A stretch of DNA of 64,000 nucleotides from Celoporthe dispersa (taxonomy: Eukaryota; Ascomycota; Sordariomycetes; Diaporthales; Cryphonectriaceae). Every line of letters begins with the position of its first letter. Position 1 is the stretch's first letter. The position numbers were made by a program, and so were the translations under genes. The notes under the pieces are model-generated. The model did not search any database, was not told where the DNA came from, and saw nothing but the letters and a program-made list of their open reading frames with translations. Positions 24,201 through 33,700 of the stretch are shown piece by piece. The stretch spans positions 620,001-684,000 of the forward strand of contig WAID01000009.1 of the NCBI GenBank assembly GCA_016584495.1, read 5' to 3'.

Positions 24201-25754
24201 TACCCAGGGCTGAAGGCGGGCAGGCCGATAGAAAGACCCCTCCGATGCACTCACAGTCTATCAGACGGGAGCAGACCTGGCTATAGACACACCGGTCATC
24301 GCGGCTTCTCGCAGTGGGCGGGCTGCCCGTTCACGCAGCCTCGTCCTGTGTGGGTCGATCTATCAAGCGGAGGACTTGTCGGCCGCCTGGCCGTCGCGTC
24401 TTCGCTCGTATGACCAAGTGGTATTCGGCACTTGCTCACCGCCAGAGTGAGAGCGATAGAGGGACAGAGGGGGAGGGGGGAAGGGACCACGAGAATATCG
24501 GACGAAAGAGACGTCTCCCGACTGCCAGCCACGGGCAGCTCTTGACAGGACTCGCTAGGCCGAGCTCATGAAGGGTGGTTACACTACCATCGCCGGCCAC
24601 ACCTGTTCCTCCCTCCCTCTCTTCTCCAAGGCAGGCAAAGTCACTGCCTTGTCATCACCTCCCCCTCCCCTCCCCCCTCCCAAGCGCCCCTCCTCCCTGG
24701 TCTTCCCTTCCCACACCTGATGCAGCGGCTCGCACCCGGGCCGTCCGCCGCCCTCCTCCTTCCTCCCGTGGAACACACCATAAGACTAGGACCTCTCATC
24801 ATGGCTGGCCCGGCTCGGTTTTTTTGGGGAACCACACGAGAAGACATGGGCACCCCGCGCAGGTGAGGGCTGTTGGTTCTTGGACCGGCTTGTCAACGTC
24901 ACTTGCGTATTCTGTGTGTCTGCATCTATCGTAAAATCGTACTCTATCTAGATATGCATCTGAATTTGCTCGCCTCAGCTTGGGCGGCGATAGAAATAGG
25001 GTGGGAGAAAAAGAGAAAACAAAGAAGAAGAAAAGAAAGGCTCAGACGATACCAAGGGGCATTCGTCCAACTATTTAGTCAAGGCGTTCATCTGGTGGGC
25101 GTGTTCAGACGACGCCGGCTGTGCAGTCTGTGATTGCGTAGCTTCTGGTGGCACCGTCCCCGCTCTCCCTTCTCTCCCCTTCCACCCCTCCTTTCCTAGG
25201 TCTCCACAGAAATGCACTTCTAGGACTTTCCATGGTAATCCAAATGGGTGAAGGGGGAATGACCAATATCAAGTGTGTCGTGACTTACGGCGTGGCGTGC
25301 GAGTGTGACACGGAGCCTGACTCGCCCTGCTCAACACCGTCACAGGGGCTGGGTTTGTGCAGAAATAGCTGATTTCCTCTGCGTGGCGGACAAAAGGCTA
25401 CTACCAACTGGGGGTTCGGTAGTGTGAGGAAAAGTTGAGATCAGGCTGGGGGATTTCCGTTAGTCTGACCGGCTGCTCAGGACAAGAATGACATACACAG
25501 GAGGAAAGGGCGGCGGGGGAAGATGTACCTGATTCCTGGTTTCAGCCCCAAGATATGTGACCAGAAAGCCTTCACCCTGATAGATAGAAATCCTCCATGA
25601 TTCGATCTGGGTGGTGGTGGTGGTGGTGGATTGTAGAGCCTCCAAAGACTCGTCACTGGCAAGAAGAGCATGCTTGAAAAGAAGAGAAGACAAAGAACAA
25701 ACCCTCCAGCATCCCATATCTCCGAGAAGAACACCCTTATTCTCCCCGTCGTCA
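18211..25754. other. 7.5-kb gene-poor region
   Basis: No open frame here shows a conserved domain, consistent codon bias or a credible chain of GT-AG exons. The longest frames (225 codons at 21339-22016 minus, 252 codons at 22137-22895 plus) read as Cys/Pro/Arg-rich random translation. Base composition is not AT-rich, and no terminal repeats, transposase or reverse-transcriptase motifs were seen, so it does not look like RIP-degraded transposon DNA. It holds TGG-type repeats (19776-19833), poly-C runs and purine tracts. Non-coding RNA genes cannot be excluded. Confidence 0.5.
19776..19833. repeat. Imperfect (GGT)n trinucleotide tract
   Basis: GGT/GTG triplets with a few interruptions (GTAGTGGTAGCAATGG in the middle). 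Lies inside the gene-poor region. Confidence 0.85.
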
Positions 25755-26456
25755 TCATTTCGTGATCCCATGCCGCCTCAGTATGGACTGGTAGTAATCT
25801 ACGTCCTGCCGCAGCTTCCGGTCCTGCCTCGCCAGGCTCTCGTTCATCGACTCGAGCCGGTAGTTTCGCTTCTCGAGCGAGTCCAGCTTGTGGTACATGC
25901 CCTCGACGTCGTCGTCCAGCTTCGCGTACCGCCTCTTCCACAACCCGAGGTCTTCGGTCAGCCTTCGGGCCCGGTCGCCCAGACCGTCCCGCAGGTCCCT
26001 CTCGAAGCGGCCCATCCTCGCCCGCAGTGTTTCGTTCTCGTTGCTCAATCTTGTATTCCTGTGTCTGAGCCTCCTCATCTCGTCTTCCCTACGACGGCTG
26101 TCGTGGTGACTACCTCCGGCATACCTCTCACTCTCCTCGAGCCGGCTCCTCAGCTGTTGGTTCTCATACTCTAGAGCCCGCACCTCCGCCTCGAGGGGCG
26201 GCACGACGCCGCGCAGCCTTCTGACCTCGGCATCGCACGACTGCCAATTCGTCTTGTAGAAGTGGTTGTCGCGGGTCAGGTCCTCGTTGGCCTGGCGGAG
26301 GCTGTCGTACTCCGCCCGCGTGACGTCAAGGAAGTCGACGCGGCGGCTACGTGGCGACTGGCTGCCATCGTGGGTGTTGGAACGTCGTAGGTGGGCGGTC
26401 TTGACGAAGCGGGGGCGACCGGAGGGGCTGCTCTCAACCCAGAAGTCCCTAGCCAT
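25755..26456 (-). CDS. Coiled-coil protein (unknown function)
   Basis: Single-exon minus-strand frame of 233 codons starting MARDFWVESSPSGRPRF. Residues 1-45 are basic and Ser-rich. From EYDSLRQANEDL onward almost the whole chain is predicted coiled coil: AEVRRLRGVVPPLEAEVRAL, ENQQLRSRLEESERY, then after a short Gly/Ser/His break RRREDEMRRLRHRNTRLSNE and a final heptad stretch to RHGITK. No membrane segment or signal peptide. The plan (basic Ser-rich head, aromatic-containing first coil, LE.EV..LE.EN..LR pattern) matches the first coil of the gene at 17302-18210, suggesting distant paralogy; the two flank the gene-poor region on the same strand. Function unknown. Confidence 0.72.
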   Translation of the reverse strand: MARDFWVESSPSGRPRFVKTAHLRRSNTHDGSQSPRSRRVDFLDVTRAEYDSLRQANEDLTRDNHFYKTNWQSCDAEVRRLRGVVPPLEAEVRALEYENQQLRSRLEESERYAGGSHHDSRRREDEMRRLRHRNTRLSNENETLRARMGRFERDLRDGLGDRARRLTEDLGLWKRRYAKLDDDVEGMYHKLDSLEKRNYRLESMNESLARQDRKLRQDVDYYQSILRRHGITK

Positions 26457-29282
26457 GCGAAAAGGCCGCTGGCCTCAAGTGTGTTGGATGGTGATGGGGG
26501 ACAGCCTGGCCCTCTCAGCCTCTATGGGGAAGGGAGGCCGTGACGATGTGACTGTTGACCTGGATAGACGGATCAAGACGGGTCACGACGGGGAGGTTGT
26601 CCTCAAAAGAGTCAAGCTGTGTCGGCCAAGCCTGGAGAGGAGGACGAGGGCGAAGGACAGGCAGTGTGGATATATCCAGACGGTAATAGCTAGTCCAGGT
26701 ACAGGACGAAGAAGATTGGTGACAATGAAATGTAAACTACGCATGCAAGTCACAGTTGCATGCATCCGTGGGGAAAGAGAGCGAATAGAAACAAAGGAAA
26801 GAGGAAGAGAAAAGAAAGGGCAAGCCAGGGGGGCCCAAGCAGGTATGCAAGACGGAAGTGCCTGCTTTAAGAGGCCCGGGTGGACACACCACCACCACCA
26901 CCACCACCAACGCCATGAGGCTTCCTCGCAGGGCAAGACGGGAAAGTCAGTTGGCCTTCGTATACCAAGACTGACCTTTGGAGGGGGGGAAGGAGGGGGG
27001 GAGACTACCCTGAATAGCCTCTGACAGATCGGTGGGCAGGGCATGAGGCTGTATGTCTGGGAGAAGGAGGGGGTGGGTAGAAGGTGTGAGCCGCTGGGCA
27101 CACACACCACGAGGTAATATCAGCCACGACCCCAATGTCATGTTGAGGGCGAGCATGAGCAGGAAAGCGCAGGCTTCCGGCGTGGTCGTCACATCGTCGC
27201 AGGATCGAGTGACGGTCCAGGACAGAGAAGATGAGACGAACTGTGGCAGGCAAACACGATATGGGCCAGCTGATATGCTGAGGATGGCTCATCATCCTTT
27301 TGTGTTTACTCGAGGCCACCACCAGGTTTGCCTGTACCGTCTTCGGGCCAGGGTCATCGAGTCCTACCGAGTACTGTGGCGATGAGAGGCCTGTGCTAGT
27401 GGACCACCTATGTTTGTAGCAAGAGAACAAAGTGCTGTGAAAGTGTCAGTGTAAGAAAGAGAGGGGAGGGTGAGAGAAGAATCAGCAAGCTCTTTGTCCT
27501 CGAGGCCCGGTGTGGCTGTATGCCCAGTCGTGCACATTGCAGCCCCACGCGCTCACACCCTGTCTTGGGAGGGCAGGTCATCTGGGAGGGGGGTGCCATG
27601 TCTCCATGACCTGGGCTGGCTGCCAGGTGCGACCTGGGCTGGCTAAGCTGTTCCTCGAGCTGGTAGAGGTGTAAGTATAGAAGTATAGAAAGCAGTGAAA
27701 TCAGATGAAGCGAGGCGAGGAGAGCATACAGCCAAGCCATGATGACAGCTCCCCTCAAACACAGACACACACACAAACAGACACACTGACCCTCCTCCTC
27801 GCTTGTTTCCGTCTTCTGGTCTCTCTGGAGGAGGTTACCTCAACATCAATGGTCGTCATTTTGAAGCGGCTAGGGAGCTGAGTAGCGGTCGGCGTGTAAC
27901 AGACAAATGGAAGCGAGGATGACAATCGTGGCCTCGCATTAGAGCCGCATCTGAGGGCCCAGACAGGCGCGGACACCAATGACGATGGATCAGAGCCGCG
28001 TGAGAACATGGGTAGCCAGTCAGAGTCATGGTGGCACAGAGGGGACCGGAGAGGGGGCTGTGTAATGGTGCTGACCACCTGGGGAAGAGGAGCGACCAGA
28101 TGCAGGGAGCAGATGATGGATTAGGTAGACGGATTATGCTTGGGCCAAGAGAGGGAAGCAGGGAGAGGCCCAAAGAAGTGCTCGGTGGAGGCCTGTTTAT
28201 CCCCCAATAGTGGGTTCCAGCAGGTGCGGGCAAGCGCAGCTAGCCCTCCCCCCCCTTCTCTCCCTCCCACCCTCCCTCCTTCCCTGCTAGGCCTGTGCCA
28301 ATCCTGGTCAGGTGGAGGAAACAGCTGAACAGCGCACCTGCCACCCACCGTCTCGGGTCCTCTGGCGTGCCCCTAATTCCTCCCGCGTGCCAGCCTCAGA
28401 GGGAGGCCAATGCTTCTAGAGGTCTACTCTGTCTCTTTTTTTTTTCTTTTTCTAGAGACCATGATGCCATTGCCATAGATAGTATGCAGTTTTTAGAAAT
28501 TACTTTGCAAATCTCTAACCTGAATTGTCATGACGGCAACTATTGTCAGGTGTTTCCTTCTTTTTGTCGTTCTTCTCTCTCTCTCTCTCTCTCTTTGTCG
28601 TCCCTCTCTCTCTCCCTCTTCCTTTGTGGCTGGTGCAGCCTCGCAGGACCCCCGAGGAATCATTATAAAAACCAGACTGGCATCCCAAAAATAGACTAAG
28701 AGAGGAGGAGGCCTGCCGCACCCGGCACAGCTCAGCTGCATGCCCAAGATTTGCAAGCAGATACAGATAAGGAGGAGAGTGCTCAGGGCCCTGGCGAGGA
28801 AGGAGAAGCAGGAGATGATGATGATGATGAAGCCTACATCTGTGTAGTAGTACCCACCCATCTCAAGGCTTGCCTGTAGCCCAGATGAATAATGCCATCG
28901 GGCAAGAATTTGCTGTGGAGAAACCAGGCCGAGACAGGATCCAAGAGAGAGATTAGTGATCCCCTCTGACAAACCCTTAGAGGGACCATCAAAACTGCCG
29001 TGTGGTGATTTCAGATTTGGGGTATTGGTAGCCCGAGGAATTAATAAGCTCCCGGGCCAATCCATTTGGATCAGATCATGATGATAGTCCATGGCGTCAG
29101 CCTATCTTTATAATCACATCTCCAGCGGATGTTCCAAACCGTGGGCATCTCTTTCTCGAATATAAGTGACAGGTTCCATGGCCGCAGTCTTCACCGTCAC
29201 TTTTCCAGCTCAGATATATCATCATCTACCTTGGTAAAGAAAAAGAATACAAAGAATACAAAGAAGCCGGGAGACTTAAAAT
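26457..29282. other. Intergenic, no gene seen
   Basis: Upstream flank of the coiled-coil gene and 5' flank of the SDR gene. It contains a pure CAC triplet run at 26886-26909, G-rich runs near 26980-27000 and CT runs at 28575-28615. No recognisable coding signal. Confidence 0.5.
26886..26909. repeat. (CAC)n trinucleotide tract
   Basis: Eight consecutive CAC/ACC triplets in non-coding DNA. Confidence 0.85.
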
Positions 29283-30387
29283 ATGGCCTCGCCGTCCAAG
29301 TCCTTCTTTGCGGTCGTCGCAGGCGCTGGCCCTGGAACCGGCGGTGCTGTACGAACAAACCAAATCCTTCCTACCCAATCACACCATTAAAGAAAAATTG
29401 AAAATTGAAAATTAAAAATTAAAAATTGTTATTAACAATCTTCTATAGGTCGCAAAGCGCTTCGCCAAGGCCTACCCAGTCGTCCTCCTCGCCCGCCGTG
29501 AGGAAAGCTACAAGGACATCCTCACTGAGATCAACGCCTCAGGCGGCCGCGCCATCGGGATCCCCACGGACGTCGCCGACGCCACCTCCGTCGAGCATGC
29601 CTTCAGCACCATCAAGAAGGAGCTCCCCGGCGCCCAGCTCGCGGCCGCCGTGTTCAACGTCGGGGCGGCGTCCACCCGCAAGCCCTTCCTGGAGCTGAGG
29701 CCTGCGGACCTGGAGGCGGGCCTGGCCGGACCCGCGTGAGTAGCCGTGCTGCCTGTCAACATCAGCGTGTTGATGAGGACGAGAGAGGAAATGCTGGGCT
29801 GACACGGGTCCTTTCGGATCATACAGCCACGGCCTCTTCAACTTCGCACAGTCTGTCCTGCCCCTCCTCCTCGAGTCGGTCGACACATCGCCGCACCCGC
29901 CGTCGCTCATCGTCACAGGCGCCACGGCCTCGGTGCGCGGGAGCTTCAGGTTCGCCACGTTTGCGGCGGGCATGTTTGCGTGTAAGTAACAATTATGTTC
30001 CTCCTCCGTACTTCTCACCCCGTGGAGAGGACAATTGATTGCTGAAGAGAGGGGACGCACGAACAGGTCGTGCGCTAGCACAAAGCCTTGCACGCGAGTT
30101 TGGGCCCAAGGGAGTGCATGTCGCTCATGCCATCATCGACGGCGTAATTGACATTCCGCGCGTGGCCGAGTTCAAGTCGAGCATCAACAACGGCGCTCCG
30201 GATGGGCTGCTGAGCCCGGATGCGGTGAGTTTGCCTTGGTCCATTTTTATTTTTTCAAGTCCTGCGTAAATGGCCTGTGGGCTGATGCTCGAGACAGATC
30301 GCCGAGAGTTACTGGTACCTGCACACGCAGCCCAGGTCCTCCTTTACTCAGGAGATAGATATGCGCCCATATGTTGAGAAGTTCTAG
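29283..30387 (+). CDS. Short-chain dehydrogenase/reductase-like protein without the YxxxK pair
   Basis: Rossmann-fold protein of the SDR superfamily, 251 residues. Exons are 29283-29348, 29449-29735, 29827-29981, 30067-30224 and 30298-30387, all GT-AG and in phase, totalling 252 codons. The N-terminal nucleotide-binding turn reads VVAGAGPGTGGAVAKRFAKA, the GxxxGxG class. Next come VLLARR, PTDVAD, the NVG of strand 4 (FNVGAAS), TGATAS with the usual Ser, and REFGPKGVHVAHAIIDGVID in the C-terminal half. The tail LHTQPRSSFTQEIDMRPYVE is typical of a fungal cytosolic subgroup. Where classical enzymes have Tyr-x3-Lys, this one reads FAAGM, so both catalytic residues are replaced. It may bind NAD(P) without classical catalysis. 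Intron 1 is rich in AAAATT repeats. Convergent with the ZC3H15-like gene. Confidence 0.87.
29397..29428. repeat. AAAATTG/AAAATT tandem repeat inside an intron
   Basis: Five or so near-identical 6-7 base units in the first intron of the SDR gene, sharply more AT-rich than the surrounding exons. Confidence 0.8.
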
Positions 30388-30831
30388 GGGTCTGCAGCTC
30401 ATCAGAGGCAGGTCTGAGACAAGACACACAGGGTGCATATGTATATGTTGGCGAGCACAGATGGCTTGAAGGTGTCATGTACACACGATGCTCTCGGGCT
30501 CGGTGTGGGTCTCTCAATGTTGGACAGCTTAGGCGTAGATGCAATTGATTGAGGTAGTCCTATCCCTCCAATATGCCCAGGCTGCTGGTATAGTTCTCCC
30601 TGTCCATTCAACTGCGTAGGCCGTGGATATGGTGAGAAGAAAAATATACTCTTGGGCCGACCAGTGCGACCGCCCGCACGTCGGCGATGCCATCCATGGA
30701 TGGCAGTCATTCGGTGTGCACCTGAGCCTTGTCTTGAGGTGCGACGCCTATATGATCTTGCGCCGGCGTGCAGTCGGGCTCGCCTATCCGATCCGACACG
30801 GTAAGGATTGCACAGGGTTCCTATGCTCTTT
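30388..30831. other. Convergent intergenic spacer
   Basis: Lies between the stops of the SDR gene and the ZC3H15-like gene; it holds their 3' UTRs. No coding signal. Confidence 0.6.
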
Positions 30832-32164
30832 TCATGTGGCAGCGGTCGTCTCGGCAGTGCCATTGATCTCGGCGGATGATCCGGCCTCGCCACCCTCCGC
30901 CGCATCTGAAGCATCCACGGACGGGCCTGGTTCTGCGTCGTCTTGTGGTTCCTCGTTCTGTAGAGGGGCACTCTGCTCCTTCGCGAGTCGTTCATCCTCC
31001 TTCTTCTGCCGCAGCGCCTCCGTCTCCTGCCGGAGCTTCTCCAGATTCCACGCGTCGTCGTCGTCGTCGGCGTCGTCGTCGTCGTCGTCGTTGTCGCCCG
31101 AGTCCGAGTCCGAGGCTTCGTCGTCGCTCTGCGTGCGCCAGTTGCCGCTCTCGAAAAGTGCACGACCTGTTGCTTCCTTGGCTTTGCGGGCCTGCCATGG
31201 TTGCCAGTCAGTACAATATAGGGTGACACCAGGCCAAGACAGTGCATGATTCAGTGCAGGGTCCTACCTGTTCCTCTGCGGCCTTTTTGTCCAGGCGTTT
31301 CTTCTTCCACTCGGCGAAAGATTCGGGCGTCACAGGTGTGAGCTTCCCGGTGAGCTTGTGGCGTTCTGACTCCAGGAAGTCCTCGAGTGTCAGTGTCTTG
31401 AGTGGCGACTTGTCCATCAGGGCCTTCTCCGCCGCTCGTTGTTCTTTCGTCTTGAGGACGAATCTGTGTGTTGTGTGTGAGCAGGGGTCCGTCTTCCGTA
31501 GAGACAAGATCACCAGGCTTCCGAAGTACTTACCCAGGTGGCAGGGCGTGCTTGTACATGCACTTGTCACCGCCGTTAGGGCAGATCCAGAACCATCCGT
31601 ATTTGCCATCCTCGATAGCCTGGATAAAGAACTTGCAGACCTTGTCCGTCGTTGTCCGCTGGTTGCCCTTCTTGGACAAGACCACAGAGCGCAGCTTGTC
31701 TTCGTCCCAGTCTGCCGAGGTCTCGGCCTTCTTCTTCTCCTCGTCCTCCTGCCTCGTGTCCTGGTACAGGCTCCTCTTGTCCGTCTTCCTGTCCAGCTCC
31801 AGGTCGTGCGAGAACTTACACTTCTTGCCCTTCTCGCAGTTGCCCTTCTTGTGGAAGATACACAGGACCGTCTTGGGGTCGACGCCGAAGGGCACCTTCT
31901 GGATCTGTGCGGGCTTGTTGAGAAGGGCCTCCTGCTCCCTCTTAGCGTCCTCGGCCGCCTTCTTCTCCCTCTCGCGCTGGGCCTTCTCGGCCTCCTTCTT
32001 CTTCTGCTCTGCGGTACCTCCACTCTTGGCCTGTGCCTGCATCTGCTTGATCTGTTTCTGGGCCGCACCGCCTTTCTTGTTCTTCATGCCAAAGGTCTTG
32101 TCATCGACGGCCTTCTTGGCATCGACCTTTTGGCCGGCGCCTTCTCCGCCTTCTTGGGAGGCAT
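30832..32164 (-). CDS. TMA46: ZC3H15/TMA46-like CCCH zinc-finger protein (DRG-family partner); one-base frame break near start
   Basis: Ribosome-associated protein of the DFRP1 type, which binds and stabilises the translation GTPase DRG1/Rbg1. Exons: 32164-31534, 31463-31268 and 31191-30832. It starts MPPKKAEKAPAK; in GCCAAAAGG (32126-32134 on plus) one base is missing, after which the frame continues VDAKKAVDDKTFGMKNKKGG, the family signature. Two CCCH fingers follow: CIFHKKGNCEKGKKCKFSH and C-x14-C-x5-C-x3-H beginning CKFFIQAIEDGKYGWFWIC. The DFRP C-terminal block (TLEDFLESERHKL, FAEWKKKRLDKKAAEEQ, ATGRALFESGNW) is spread over exons 1-3, then an Asp-rich stretch encoded by GAC repeats and an acidic tail. 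With one base restored the sum is 396 codons. Divergent from the ATP synthase epsilon gene, 442 bases away. Confidence 0.87.
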
Positions 32165-32606
32165 GCTGGGCGGGCAGGTATAGGAGACCGCAGTGTGGGA
32201 GGGAGGTAGGGGGAGGGGGGAGAGGGAGAGGCGGTGCGTGTGCTGCTCAGGAGGGCTGTCTCTCCGCTGCTCCCAGACGTTGTGGTCGTCCTGTCTGGAA
32301 GAGGTGGGGGCGGGTCTGGCAACTTTCGAGCCGGAGGAGGCGTCTACTGGAGAGGAAAAATAAAAGTGGGCTGCGAACCAGGACGAAGAGTGGTCTAAAA
32401 CGTACGCAAAGTACGATGACGCAGCTCTGGGCGCGGAATAGAACGGGTTTAGCGGCACGTGATCCAGGCAAAGGCCGGTCCCGAAGCCAGGCGAGTCCCT
32501 GAGCTGTTTTAGCAGCAGGAGCAGATTGGAGACTGGATTGGCAACATTTGAACACCGCAACCCGACCAACCCCTCTCAACAACACCCCTCCCAACGAGCA
32601 CTCAAG
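32165..32606. promoter_or_regulatory. Shared divergent promoter region
   Basis: Short spacer between the start codons of the TMA46-like gene (minus) and the ATP synthase epsilon gene (plus), so both promoters must lie here. No individual element could be assigned with confidence. Confidence 0.55.
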
Positions 32607-33003
32607 ATGTCGTTCGCGTGGAAAGCCGCAGGTATTACGTGAGTTCACAATTGACCCCAGCTGCGAACTGCGAGGCGACGTGGGGTGGGATCAACCGGGG
32701 AGCTGACGACTCGAAACCACGCCCTACAGCTACAACCGCTACCTGGCCGTCGCTGGCCGCGCCGTGCGCCGAAGCCTGAAGGACGACAAGAGGCTTGTAG
32801 CCGAGCGTCGGGGAGAGATGGAGCTGCGGTTCTCGAAGTGGGAGGTGAGTCCGCGACGTGGCCCGGCGACAACGAGAGCGGGGAAAGAGAGTCGCTGACG
32901 AGACTGCGAAAACAAACAGAACGGCAAGCAGGGCGAGGCCAAGAACCTGGCGGAGGCGAACGCTGCTGCCATGGCTGAGTCGGCTGGATCGTCCTCTTCG
33001 TAA
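32607..33003 (+). CDS. ATP15: Mitochondrial ATP synthase subunit epsilon
   Basis: Small subunit of the F1 central stalk in mitochondria. Three exons (32607-32638, 32730-32844, 32920-33003), GT-AG and in phase, give 76 residues, close to the fungal family length. The N-terminus MSFAWKAAGITYNRYLAVAG is diagnostic: aromatic AWKAAG-x-(S/T)YN in all homologs, followed by RAVRRSLKDDKR and LRFSKWENGKQGEAKNL. As usual for this subunit there is no cleavable presequence. The ORF is too short to stand out without splicing. The C-terminal Ala/Ser tail is variable among fungi. Confidence 0.93.
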
Positions 33004-33700
33004 GTCACTACGGAGGTGGACTTTTTGGGCGGGAAAAATAGAGGCTCTTGGTGGGAGGCGAGACGGAGTGGCCTGGAGCAGCGATCTCGAGGCAGGAACG
33101 TCGCATTAAAACGCTCAAGGATTCTGGGCAAGAAGCATTAGAGAAGACAAGCTATCGACAAACCCAAACGTCGAATTTTTACGCAGGTTTTAGCCTTGCC
33201 ATGTGGTGATGCCGTATGCGCTGTGCACGTGTATGCGTTGTAGACTAAGAGGCTCCTTAAGCACTTGCCCAGCGAAAATAAAAGCGCGGCAGTTGCGACA
33301 CGGCCAGCTGCATTCCCCGCGCTGGGCACCCCTAAAGCTAAAAGGCATTGCACTATTGAACGGATTTCCTCTCTCCTATTCTTTCCACAATCACCTGCTT
33401 GTTGGTGACCATGCCCAGCGTCAGAAGTTGCATCGCAGTGGGACGCGGGCTACTGGAGCAAATCCCTACCCGAGACGGTCCGATCTTGTGTCGCTGCGTC
33501 TAAGCGGCAGTTGGCTGTTGGGATTTCCCTAACAAGGCTCTCTCGCTCTGCACAGCCAACAACAGCCTGACACCTCAACCACAAGTACACCTAACGAGCC
33601 AACATAAAAAAATCCCTGCTCACAGCGCCGAGAACATACTGCACTGATGAGATAGCACGCGATATTTTAAATCCTCGCAAGTCGGCAAGAGGGCGAGACG
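33004..33700. other. Intergenic, no gene seen
   Basis: 3' UTR of the ATP synthase epsilon gene and promoter/leader of the NAA35 gene on the same strand. No coding signal. Confidence 0.6.

Noticed and set aside
18211..25754. Degenerate transposon
   Set aside because: No terminal repeats, no transposase or reverse-transcriptase remnants and no AT-rich RIP signature seen by eye.
31242..32502. Two plus-strand frames of 313 and 344 codons opposite the TMA46-like gene
   Set aside because: Leu/Ser/Pro-rich antisense translations of a lysine-rich gene; the minus strand carries conserved CCCH fingers.
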